64,000 bases of DNA from Tessaracoccus sp. SD287 (lineage in GTDB: Bacteria; Actinomycetota; Actinomycetes; Propionibacteriales; Propionibacteriaceae). The stretch lies in NCBI RefSeq assembly GCF_017355265.1, contig NZ_JADIJQ010000006.1, forward strand, positions 54,224-118,223, given 5' to 3'. The notes under the pieces were generated by a model. The model was not told the DNA's origin, did not search any database, and saw only the letters and a list, made by a program, of their open reading frames with translations. Both the position numbers and the translations under genes were made by a program. Below are positions 54,421-62,588 of the stretch, in pieces; position 1 is the stretch's first letter; each line of letters opens with the position of its first letter.

Positions 54421-55635
54421 ATGGACCCGACGTCAGACCAGCGCCGCGCCCACCGTGGCGGCGAGGCCCGGACCCCTGCCGTGGAGCGGGCACCCGGCAT
54501 CTGGCACATCCGCTCGCACGCTGCGGCACGGCAGGTGCTGGCAGCCAGGGGCGGCACCTCCCAGGCCGGGTTCACCGCCGAGTACATCCCCACCGGCTAT
54601 CTCAAGCACCACCCGATCCTGATCTCCGACGGCCCGTTGCACGACGACCAGCGACGCAAGGTGGGGCGCTTCTTCGCCCCCCAGGTGGTCACCGACCGGT
54701 ACGGCGAGGTGATGGCCGGCGCAGCCGAGCAGTTGGTGCAGGCGGCGGTCAGCAAGAACAGGTGCCTGGTCGACGAGATGGCCCTGCTGTACTCGGTGGA
54801 GGTGACCCGCCAGGTGGTCGGTCTCACCAACTCCTCGGTGCGGGGGATGGCCCGCCGACTGGTGAGCTTCTTCAACCAGCCGCCCTTCGACATCACCCAG
54901 CCCGACCTCGGCCGCTCCCGGCGACAGTGGGCGATGGCGGCCCTCCATGGGCTGGGCCCCATCGTGCGCTTCCACCTGGCCGACGTGCGCCCGGCGATCC
55001 GGGCCAGGCGGAAGGCACCCGGGGAGGACGTGGTCAGCCACCTGATCGCTGAGGGCTACACCGACCTCGACATCCTGGTCGAGTGCCTGACCTACGGCAC
55101 CGCCGGAATGGTCACCACCCGCGAGTTCATCGCCATGGCGCTGTGGCACCTGCTGACCACCCCCGACCTGCTGGATCGCTACCAGTCCGCCGACCAGCCG
55201 GCCAGGCTCGAGGTGCTCAACGAGATCATTCGACTCGAGCCCGTGGTGGGCCATCTCTATCGCCGGATGCAGGTGGCCATGACCATCAACGACGGCGAGG
55301 CCACCCACGAACTGGCCCCCGGCGACCTGGTCGACCTGTGCATCCGCCAGACCAATACCGACGCCGAAGCCGTCGGCGAGGAACCCATGGCCATCTGTCC
55401 CGGCCGTCCGCTCGCGCGCGGGGTGCACGCGGCGGGGTTGAGCTTCGGCGACGGTGCCCACCGCTGCCCGGGACAACCGCTGGCCCTCATCGAGACCGAC
55501 GTGCTGCTGGTGCGACTGCTGGCAGCGGCCCCGGTGATCGTGCGCGAACCCACCATCGAGTGGGACGACCTGGTCGCCGGCTACACCCTGCGGGGTTTCG
55601 AGTTGGCGTTCGGGGGCGCGTCGCCAGCCCCGTAA
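54421..55635 (+). CDS. Cytochrome P450 linked to aromatic carotenoid genes
   Basis: A 404-residue bacterial P450. The heme-thiolate loop is FGDGAHRCPGQ with C349, the ExxR helix is EIIRLEPVV, and the I-helix is TAGMVTTRE, where the usual acidic residue before the catalytic Thr is Val (A228-G-M-V231-T232). Divergent from crtYc-crtYd-crtT-crtU, it probably oxidises the carotenoid; ring hydroxylation of isorenieratene, as in Brevibacterium pigments, is the leading inference. AGGAG lies four bases before the ATG. Confidence 0.85.
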   Translation: MDPTSDQRRAHRGGEARTPAVERAPGIWHIRSHAAARQVLAARGGTSQAGFTAEYIPTGYLKHHPILISDGPLHDDQRRKVGRFFAPQVVTDRYGEVMAGAAEQLVQAAVSKNRCLVDEMALLYSVEVTRQVVGLTNSSVRGMARRLVSFFNQPPFDITQPDLGRSRRQWAMAALHGLGPIVRFHLADVRPAIRARRKAPGEDVVSHLIAEGYTDLDILVECLTYGTAGMVTTREFIAMALWHLLTTPDLLDRYQSADQPARLEVLNEIIRLEPVVGHLYRRMQVAMTINDGEATHELAPGDLVDLCIRQTNTDAEAVGEEPMAICPGRPLARGVHAAGLSFGDGAHRCPGQPLALIETDVLLVRLLAAAPVIVREPTIEWDDLVAGYTLRGFELAFGGASPAP

Positions 55636-55644
55636 GGGTGCTGC

Positions 55645-56598
55645 TCAGTCGGCCGACGAGGCCAGGAACGCGTCCACCTCGGCCGCGGTGGGCGCGGTGT
55701 CGGGTCCTCGACGGGTGACCTTGATGGCTGCCGCCGCGTTGGCCCGGCGGCAGGCCTCCGGCCAGGTCGCACCGGTCTGGCGGGCCGCGATCAGGGCCCC
55801 GGTGTGGCAATCCCCGGCGCCATTGGTGTCGACGGGGGTCTGCGGGAAGCCGGGTACCAGCATCGTCCGACCCTCGACGTGCAGGGCGCAGCCGCGGTCC
55901 CCGTCGCGGACCAGCACCACCGACTCATCGGGCAGGTGGTCGGCTGCCGCGGCGGCCGCGGCCTCCATCGTGTCGACCCCGGTCAGTGCCTGGGTCTCCT
56001 CCATGTTGCCGGTCCAGACCGTGGTCAACCCCAGCATGGTGGCGTGGGTGTCGGGGTCCAGGTGTTCGAAGGCGGCGCCGGGGTCGAGGATGACGCCGAC
56101 CCCGTCGGGCAGCAACGCCAACCAGGTCAGCAGCGGGATGCGGGTGGACTCGACCGCCAGGCTGTAGCCGCTGACGCAGACCACGTCACCGGCGCGGGGG
56201 CTGCTGGCCTGCAGCATCTCGACGGTGAGTTCGCGCTCGGCGCCCAGGGTGGTGACGAAGGTGCGCTCGGCACCCGGTTCCACCATCACGAAGCAGATGC
56301 CAGAGTCCTGGTCGCGCACCGGGTCGCCGGCGACGCTGATGCCGGCCGCCGCCAGGGTGGTCCGGATCAGGTCACCATTGGGTCCAGTGCCGACGGCACC
56401 GGCGTGGACGCATTCGGCCCCCTGCCGCTGCGCGGCGAGCAGGATGTTCACTGCCCCGGCGGCGTACCGGGCGAAGTGGGTCGCCATCTCGTTGCCGCCC
56501 CGACGCGGGATGCGAGGCACCTCGGCCACGGCGTCCACCAGGGCCTGGGCGGTGTGGATCACTCGTCCTGGGCGAACCCGGGTGGCATGCAGTTCCAT
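55645..56598 (-). CDS. PfkB-family carbohydrate kinase
   Basis: A 317-residue ribokinase-fold kinase. RRGGNEMATHFARYAAGAVNI holds the substrate-binding glycine pair, and VDTNGAGDCHTGALIA the ATP/catalytic motif with the base Asp. The acceptor sugar or nucleoside is unknown. It ends nine bases from the convergent P450 gene and lies 20 bases downstream of the aminotransferase gene on the same strand, so the two may be co-transcribed. Confidence 0.88.
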   Translation of the reverse strand: MELHATRVRPGRVIHTAQALVDAVAEVPRIPRRGGNEMATHFARYAAGAVNILLAAQRQGAECVHAGAVGTGPNGDLIRTTLAAAGISVAGDPVRDQDSGICFVMVEPGAERTFVTTLGAERELTVEMLQASSPRAGDVVCVSGYSLAVESTRIPLLTWLALLPDGVGVILDPGAAFEHLDPDTHATMLGLTTVWTGNMEETQALTGVDTMEAAAAAAADHLPDESVVLVRDGDRGCALHVEGRTMLVPGFPQTPVDTNGAGDCHTGALIAARQTGATWPEACRRANAAAAIKVTRRGPDTAPTAAEVDAFLASSAD

Positions 56599-56618
56599 GG
56601 TGCTCAGCCCGCCGCCGG

Positions 56619-57503
56619 TCAGTGGTCGGTGAAGCGGGCCCAGACACGCAGCCGCTCGGTCAGTTCACGGTGCAGCGGCAGCGACTGGCCGTCCAGGGAC
56701 AGCAGCGGCACCACGCCACGCACCGAGCTGAGGAACCAGGCGCCATTGCTGTCCTGCACCTGCGCAACGGTGAGCAGCCGATGGTCGGTGACGAAACCTG
56801 CGTCCTCGGCACCGGCGAAGGCCATCCGCTGGGTGATGGACTTCAGAATCCCGGTGCCCTCGGCCGGGGTGGTGACCAGCGTGCCGTCGAGCAGGACCAC
56901 CAGTGCCGAGGTCGGGGCCTCCAGGCAGTAGCCGTCGCTGCTGGTGAACAGGACGTCCTGGGCACCGCGACGATGCGCCTCACGCTTGGCCGCCACGTTG
57001 ACGGCGTAGGCGAGGGACTTCACTCCGCCGAGCAGCCAGGGGGCTTCGGTGAAGGCGTCGCTGGACATGCCGCGGTTCAGGGTGATCGCGTCGACACCGG
57101 CGCGGTCGCTGATGTTGCTGGCGCTCATCTGGGTCAGCGTGAAGACCTCGGTGGCCCGCTGGGTGCCCTCGGTGAACGACTGGGTCTCCTGGCCATTGCT
57201 GTACATGATCTTGAGCACGGCCTCACCGGGGGTGGTCCACTGGGACAGCGCCTCGTCGATGGTGGCCCGCCAGGCGGCGCGGTCGATGGGGGTGCCGCCG
57301 ACCCCGGTGATCGAGGCATCGAAGCGGTTGAAGTGGGCGTCCAGGTTGTCGATGGTCGACGACCCGTCGGCCCGGGTGACCACGCGGGTGGCGTCGAAGC
57401 AGCCGTCACCGCGGGTGAAGCCCAGGTCGTCGGCGGTGATGACCAGGTGCCCTGCGGGGAACACACCGCGTCCGACGACACCGACCAGTTGCTGAACAGA
57501 CAT
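56619..57503 (-). CDS. Class IV PLP aminotransferase (aminodeoxychorismate lyase-like)
   Basis: A 294-residue fold-type IV PLP protein. DLGFTRGDGCFDATRV is the family N-terminal motif. The PLP lysine is in LLGGVKSLAYAVNVAAKREA, and FTSSDGYCLEAPTSALVV follows. The size and motifs fit PabC (4-amino-4-deoxychorismate lyase) or a BCAT/D-amino acid transaminase relative; no pab or folate genes adjoin to decide. ATG 57503 gives the family-length start. Confidence 0.85.
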   Translation of the reverse strand: MSVQQLVGVVGRGVFPAGHLVITADDLGFTRGDGCFDATRVVTRADGSSTIDNLDAHFNRFDASITGVGGTPIDRAAWRATIDEALSQWTTPGEAVLKIMYSNGQETQSFTEGTQRATEVFTLTQMSASNISDRAGVDAITLNRGMSSDAFTEAPWLLGGVKSLAYAVNVAAKREAHRRGAQDVLFTSSDGYCLEAPTSALVVLLDGTLVTTPAEGTGILKSITQRMAFAGAEDAGFVTDHRLLTVAQVQDSNGAWFLSSVRGVVPLLSLDGQSLPLHRELTERLRVWARFTDH

Positions 57504-57542
57504 GGGCCCCAGCCTAGGGCCAGGCTGCCGTCGGACGCAGAA

Positions 57543-57571
57543 CACCCGGGCAATCGGTGATTGCCCGGGTG
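57543..57571 (-). terminator. Terminator after yceI
   Basis: A perfect 13-bp stem, CACCCGGGCAATC with its complement, around loop GGT, 26 bases past the yceI stop and before the next leftward gene. Confidence 0.8.
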
Positions 57572-57597
57572 GTCGTGGTGCGTGGGTGTGCTGCGGC

Positions 57598-58146
57598 TCA
57601 GGCGGCCTTGATGGCCGAGACCTCGAGCTCCAGGGTGATCTCGTCGCTGACCAGCACGCCACCGGTCTCCAGGGCGGCGTTCCAGGTCAGGCCCCAGTCC
57701 TTGCGGCTGATCTTGGTCTTGCCCTCGAAGCCGATCCGAACGTTGCCGAAGGGGTCCTGCGCCTGGCCGTTGAAGTCAAAGGCGATGGTGACGGGCTTGG
57801 TGACGTCCTTGATGGTCAGGTCGCCGGTCACGTTCAGGGTGTCCTCGTCGACGACGTCGACGGAGGTCGAGGTGAAGGTGACGGTCGGGAACTGCTCCAC
57901 GTCCAGGAAGTCGGCGCCACGGACGTGCTCGTCGCGACCGGCGTTGCCGGTGTTCAGCGAGGCGGCCTGGGCCACGACGTGGATCTGGGCGCTGGTGGGG
58001 TTCTGGCCGTCACCCGAGGCGGTGCCCTCGATCTCGTCGAACGAGCCGCGGACCTTGGTCACCATGGCGTGACGGGCCACGAAGCCGAGGCGGGTGTGCG
58101 AGGGGTCGAGGGTGAAGGTGCCGTTGATGGTGGTCAGACCGGTCAT
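57598..58146 (-). CDS. YceI-family lipocalin-like protein
   Basis: A 182-residue YceI domain protein (NGTFTLDPSHTRLGFVARHAMVTKVRG, ADFLDVEQFPTVTF, GDLTIKDVTKPVTIAFDF, KISRKDWGLTW). The fold binds polyisoprenoid or other long amphiphiles in a beta-barrel. No signal peptide is seen when ATG 58146 is used (AGGAGC five bases upstream), so it is cytoplasmic. Its presence 3 kb from carotenoid genes is suggestive but may be coincidence. Confidence 0.9.
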   Translation of the reverse strand: MTGLTTINGTFTLDPSHTRLGFVARHAMVTKVRGSFDEIEGTASGDGQNPTSAQIHVVAQAASLNTGNAGRDEHVRGADFLDVEQFPTVTFTSTSVDVVDEDTLNVTGDLTIKDVTKPVTIAFDFNGQAQDPFGNVRIGFEGKTKISRKDWGLTWNAALETGGVLVSDEITLELEVSAIKAA

Positions 58147-58250
58147 GTGATGCTCCTGGGCGAAGTGGGTGGTTGAAGATTCAAGCTTATGTTGAGTGTA
58201 ACCGGGTCGAGGCTGGTTGTATTCCGTTCCCGTGAAAAAAACTTGTCCGT

Positions 58251-58649
58251 TCATCCATTCATTGCGTCCAGTTCAGCCGTGACCCTTGTCGGGGCCGTTT
58301 GGCGGTAGGAGACCTCGACCAGTTCCGCCACCTCGGCCCAGTCGATCGGCCCGGTCAGGTCGAGGCCCAGCCAGCCGTGGGCACCCAGATATGCCGGCAC
58401 CCAGCATCGCTCGTCCTGGGCCAGCGCCTCCGCATCCTCTGGCCCGGGAACGATCAGGATGGAGGTGTCGTGGGCGTGCCAGACACCGTCGAGCCTGGTC
58501 GAGCCGCCGTAGTAGGCGAAGACCTTCCGGGTGAAGAACGCGGGCCGACCGTGGCTGATCTTCTCGGCGGCGCCCGGCAGCGCCAGACAGATCTGGCGGA
58601 CCTGGGCCAGCACCGGATCATCGTCGTTGAACATCTGCGGATGCCCCAT
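58251..58649 (-). CDS. MmcQ/YjbR-family protein
   Basis: A 132-residue protein of the MmcQ/YjbR fold (VRQICLALPGAAEKISHGRPAFFTRKVFAYYGG, then WVPAYLGAHGWLGLDL). Such proteins are small DNA-binding-like or resistance-associated factors with no firm biochemical role. It lies 104 bases upstream of yceI on the same strand and diverges from the aldo-keto reductase gene. Confidence 0.85.
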   Translation of the reverse strand: MGHPQMFNDDDPVLAQVRQICLALPGAAEKISHGRPAFFTRKVFAYYGGSTRLDGVWHAHDTSILIVPGPEDAEALAQDERCWVPAYLGAHGWLGLDLTGPIDWAEVAELVEVSYRQTAPTRVTAELDAMNG

Positions 58650-58730
58650 GTCGCCAAGACTAGATCGGGACGCCGACCCAGAAGGCCCGACAGCCACCAC
58701 CTGACCGGCGGCGGGGGGTAGGTTTTGGCC

Positions 58731-59588
58731 ATGGATGACACCATTACCCTGGCCGGGAGCACGGCCATGCCCCGCGTCGGCTTCGGCACCTACAAGGTCG
58801 CCCCCGAGGATGCCCGGGCTGCCGTCGAGACGGCGCTCGAGGTGGGCTACCGCCACATCGACACCGCCGCCATGTACGGCAACGAGGCCGAGGTCGGTGC
58901 CGCCATCCGGTCCTCGGGCATCATTCGTGACGACCTGTTCGTCACCACCAAGCTGGACAACCCCTACCACGAGCCCGCCGCGGCGAAGGCGGCCTTCGAC
59001 CGCTCCATGGACGCCCTCGGGGTGGAGGTGCTCGATCTCTACCTGATCCACTGGCCACTGCCGCGCACCACCGACTACGTCGCCACCTGGGCTGCCCTGG
59101 TGGAGTTGCAGGCCACTGGACGCGTCCGCGAGATCGGCGTTTCCAACTTCACGGCCGAGCACCTGCGGGCCGTCATTGGTGCGACGGGGGTCACCCCGGC
59201 CGTCAACCAGGTCGAGGTGAACCCCTACTTCACCCAGGACCCGCTGCGTGCCGTGCACGCCGAGCTGGGCATCGTCACCCAGGCCTGGTCGCCGTTGGCC
59301 CGGGGCCGGCTCCTGGACGACCCTGCCCTGGAAGAGGTGGCCGACCGGGTGGGCCGCAGCCCCGCCCAGGTCGTCCTGCGCTGGCATCTGCAGCGCGGCG
59401 AGGTGGTGATCCCGAAGTCCACCCACCGCGGCCGGATGGTCGAGAACTTCCAGCTCGGGGACTTCACCCTGGACGACGACGCGATGGCAGCCATCACCGC
59501 GCTGAATCGCGACGAGCGGTCCGGCTCAGGCCCCGACGACGTGGAACTGGGCACTGCGCTCGGCAAGCCGCGCAACTACCAGTCCTGA
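58731..59588 (+). CDS. Aldo/keto reductase
   Basis: A 285-residue (beta/alpha)8 NADPH oxidoreductase. The catalytic tetrad is visible as D and Y in HIDTAAMYGNE, K in VTTKLDNPYH and H in YLIHWPLP. The cofactor loop is VVIPKSTHRGRMVENF. It resembles the 2,5-diketo-gluconate reductase group of AKR5-type enzymes; the natural substrate is unknown. Two bases separate it from the pirin gene, so they form an operon. Confidence 0.93.
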   Translation: MDDTITLAGSTAMPRVGFGTYKVAPEDARAAVETALEVGYRHIDTAAMYGNEAEVGAAIRSSGIIRDDLFVTTKLDNPYHEPAAAKAAFDRSMDALGVEVLDLYLIHWPLPRTTDYVATWAALVELQATGRVREIGVSNFTAEHLRAVIGATGVTPAVNQVEVNPYFTQDPLRAVHAELGIVTQAWSPLARGRLLDDPALEEVADRVGRSPAQVVLRWHLQRGEVVIPKSTHRGRMVENFQLGDFTLDDDAMAAITALNRDERSGSGPDDVELGTALGKPRNYQS

Positions 59589-59590
59589 CC

Positions 59591-60568
59591 GTGAGCAACA
59601 CCGAACCGCACCCGCAGCTGGTCGTCCACCCGGGCGCCGAGCACTGCGACGGCATCGAGACCTACCCGCCCAAGGAGGTGCCGCTGGGCGGACCCGACGC
59701 GATGCGGGTGAGGCGTACCCTGCCGAACCTGAGACGTTCCTTCGTCGGGGCGTGGTGCTTCGTCGACCACTACGGCCCTGAAGAGGGCATCTGCATGGAC
59801 GTGCCGCCGCACCCACACACGGGTCTGCAGACGGTCAGTTGGCTGTTCAGCGGCGAGATCGAGCACCGCGATTCGGGTGACGTGCACGCCATGGTGCGCC
59901 CCGGCGAGGTCAATCTGATGACCTCAGGTCATGGCATCGCCCATTCCGAGGTGTCGACCCGGTCGCGTGCGGCGCTGCACGGCGTCCAGCTGTGGGTGGT
60001 GCTGCCCCACGAGCAGGCCGATCTCACCCGCGAGTTCCAGCATCACGCGCCCGAGGTGTACGACGACGACCCGGGTGTGCAGGCCCGGATGCTGGTCGGA
60101 CGCCTGGGTGAGGCCTCCTCGCCGATCCGCACCGAGACGCCGTTGCTGGGCGCCGAGGTGACCATCGCGCCCGGGGCCACCTGGCAGACCGCCGTCGACC
60201 CCCGGATGGAGCACGGGGTGCTGGTCGACACCGGCCACGTCGACTTCGACGGCGTGCGGCTGGACAACAGTGCCCTCGGGGTGCGCGACGCCGGGCTCGA
60301 CCACCTGCGGCTGCACAACCCGACCGATGCCCCGGCCCGGCTGATGCTGCTGGGGGGCGAGCCCTTCGACGAGGGCATCGTGATGTGGTGGAACTTCATC
60401 GGGCGCAGCCACGACGACATCGTCCGGTTCCGCGACGAGTGGAACCAGGCCCCCGACGACCGTTTCGGACGGGTGGCCGGCTACCGGGGGGCGACGAAGT
60501 GGCTCGAGGCGCCGCCCATTCCCGACATCACCCTGAAGCCGCGGTTCCGCAGGGGCCGGGCGAGGTAG
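59591..60568 (+). CDS. Pirin family protein
   Basis: A 325-residue bicupin. Metal ligands are in PPHPHTGLQTVSWLFSGEIEH (two His) and LMTSGHGIAHSEVS (His and Glu). The C-terminal cupin ends with FIGRSHDDIVRFRDEW. Pirins bind Fe and act as redox-sensing cofactors or quercetin dioxygenase-like enzymes. GTG 59591 follows the aldo-keto reductase stop directly. Confidence 0.92.
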   Translation: MSNTEPHPQLVVHPGAEHCDGIETYPPKEVPLGGPDAMRVRRTLPNLRRSFVGAWCFVDHYGPEEGICMDVPPHPHTGLQTVSWLFSGEIEHRDSGDVHAMVRPGEVNLMTSGHGIAHSEVSTRSRAALHGVQLWVVLPHEQADLTREFQHHAPEVYDDDPGVQARMLVGRLGEASSPIRTETPLLGAEVTIAPGATWQTAVDPRMEHGVLVDTGHVDFDGVRLDNSALGVRDAGLDHLRLHNPTDAPARLMLLGGEPFDEGIVMWWNFIGRSHDDIVRFRDEWNQAPDDRFGRVAGYRGATKWLEAPPIPDITLKPRFRRGRAR

Positions 60569-60615
60569 AGCCACACGGCGTCAGGCCACCTCGCTCGCTC
60601 CTGCACCACATCGCT

Positions 60616-60676
60616 GCAGTTGCCGCTCCTTCCAGCCGGGGGCAACTGCGTCCATCAGGGGCAACTGGGTCCATCA
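60616..60676. repeat. Hairpin and 19-bp tandem repeat downstream of the pirin gene
   Basis: GCAGTTGCC (60616-60624) pairs with GGCAACTGC (60641-60649) around a 16-base loop. The right arm begins a 19-base unit repeated with one change (60639-60657, 60658-60676; core GGGGCAACTG). It may act as a weak terminator. Nothing else is recognised between the pirin gene and the helicase gene. Confidence 0.6.
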
Positions 60677-60735
60677 GGGCGACCGCACCCCGACCGGGCG
60701 TGTCGGGTCGGCCCGTGGGCTACCCTCGAACCTCA

Positions 60736-62568
60736 ATGACTGCCTTCCCCCACCGCGGCCCTGACGTGCCCGGCGCCGATTCCGGGGAACAGGTGCACCC
60801 CCAGCCGGTGCTGCCCAAGGACTTCGACCACCTGTCGCCGGCCTTCCCCGGACGCGCCCCGTGGGGCACGGCGCAATCGCTGCGGGCCTGGCAGGCCGAG
60901 GCCCTGCAGGCCTACCTGGATCGTCTGCCCAGTGACTACCTGGCCGTGGCGACCCCTGGCGCCGGCAAGACCACCTTCGCGCTGCGGGTGGCCTCGGAGC
61001 TGCTGCGTCGTGGACGGGTGAACCGGGTGATCGTGGTCTGCCCCACCGAGCACCTCAAGGTGCAGTGGGCCGATGCGGCGGCGCGGGCCGGCATCAGGCT
61101 CGACCCGGGGCTCGGGGGTGGCGCCTCCCGCAAGGGACGCAGCCGCGAGTTCGACGGCGTCGCGGTCACCTATGCCGGGGTCGCCAACAACATGTTCAGC
61201 TACGAGGCGCGGTGCTCGAACTTCCGCACCCTGGTGATCCTGGACGAGATCCACCACGCCGGTGACGCCCTGACCTGGGGTGACTCGGTCAAGCAGGCGT
61301 TCACCCTGGCCAAGCACCGCCTGATGCTGACCGGTACCCCGTTCCGCAGCGACGACAACCCGATTCCCTTCGTCACCTACGACGAACAGCATGACGGCAC
61401 CAAGAAGTCCCGCGCCGACTTCACCTACGGCTACGCCGACGCCCTGCGCGACCACGTCGTGCGTCCGGTGATGTTCATGAACTACGGCGGCCCGATGCGC
61501 TGGCGCACCAAGGCCGGTGACGAGATCGAGGCCAACCTGTCCGAGGCCCTGACCAAGGACCTGACCTCGAATGCGTGGCGGACCGCGCTGGACCCGAAGG
61601 GGGAGTGGGTGCAGTCGGTGCTCACGGCCGCCGATGTGCGCCTGACCGAGGTCCGCCGCCACGTGCCCGACGCCGGTGGACTCGTGATCGCCACCAACCA
61701 GACCACCGCCCGCGCCTACGCCCGGATCCTGGCCGAGATCACCGGCGAGAAGCCCGTCGTGGTGTTGTCCGACACCCCCGGCTCGAGCAAGAAGATCGAC
61801 GACTTCTCCGCCGGCCAGCAGCGCTGGATGGTGGCGGTGCGGATGGTCTCCGAGGGGGTGGACGTGCCCCGCCTGGCGGTCGGCGTCTACGCCACGGCCA
61901 CGTCCACGCCGCTGTTCTTCGCCCAGGCCGTCGGACGCTTCGTGCGTGCCCGCCGCCGCGGCGAGGTGGCGACCATCTTCCTGCCGACGGTGCCGGTGAT
62001 CCTGGCCCACGCGACCCTGCTGGAACGTCAGCGCGACCACGTGCTCGGACGTCCCCGCAACGACGAGGACGGCCTGTGGGACGAGTCCGAGGCGTTGATG
62101 GAGGAGGCGAACCGCGAGCGTGACAACCCCGACGAGTTGCTCGGCTCGTTCGAGCCGCTGGCCTCGAATGCGGCCTTCGACCACGTGTTGTTCGACGCCC
62201 AGCAGTTCGGCATGGTCGCCGAACCGTCCAGCGAGGAGGAGCGCGACTACCTGGGCCTGCCGGGCCTGCTCGAGACCGACCAGATCAGCACCCTGCTGGC
62301 TGAGCGGCAGCGCCGCCACCTGGCCCGGGCGAAGAAGGCCGACCAGCGTGCCAAGGTGCCCGAAGAGGTCAGCCTGCACCGGGCGCTGGAGTCACGCCGC
62401 AAGGAGTTGAACTCGCTGGTCAGCCAGTACGCCCGGATCTCGGGCAAGCCGCACAGCCACGTGCACGCCGACCTGCGCCGCGAGTGCGGTGGTCCGCCGT
62501 TGGGGCGCGCCACCACCGACGAGGTGGCCCACCGGATCACTACGCTGAAGCGCTGGCTGACCCGCTGA
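60736..62568 (+). CDS. DEAD/DEAH-type superfamily 2 helicase
   Basis: A 610-residue helicase. Walker A is VATPGAGKTT (71-80), motif II DEIHH (170-174), motif III LTGTPFRSD, and the second RecA-like domain has GLVIATNQTTARAYARIL, VRMVSEGVDVPRLAVGVYATA and QAVGRFVRAR. This matches a common actinobacterial single-gene helicase of unclear task (DNA repair or RNA remodelling), with a helical charged C-terminal extension. It stands alone between the pirin gene and a convergent ABC transporter gene. Confidence 0.9.
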   Translation: MTAFPHRGPDVPGADSGEQVHPQPVLPKDFDHLSPAFPGRAPWGTAQSLRAWQAEALQAYLDRLPSDYLAVATPGAGKTTFALRVASELLRRGRVNRVIVVCPTEHLKVQWADAAARAGIRLDPGLGGGASRKGRSREFDGVAVTYAGVANNMFSYEARCSNFRTLVILDEIHHAGDALTWGDSVKQAFTLAKHRLMLTGTPFRSDDNPIPFVTYDEQHDGTKKSRADFTYGYADALRDHVVRPVMFMNYGGPMRWRTKAGDEIEANLSEALTKDLTSNAWRTALDPKGEWVQSVLTAADVRLTEVRRHVPDAGGLVIATNQTTARAYARILAEITGEKPVVVLSDTPGSSKKIDDFSAGQQRWMVAVRMVSEGVDVPRLAVGVYATATSTPLFFAQAVGRFVRARRRGEVATIFLPTVPVILAHATLLERQRDHVLGRPRNDEDGLWDESEALMEEANRERDNPDELLGSFEPLASNAAFDHVLFDAQQFGMVAEPSSEEERDYLGLPGLLETDQISTLLAERQRRHLARAKKADQRAKVPEEVSLHRALESRRKELNSLVSQYARISGKPHSHVHADLRRECGGPPLGRATTDEVAHRITTLKRWLTR

Positions 62569-62588
62569 GCACCTGGCTCACCTGCTGA

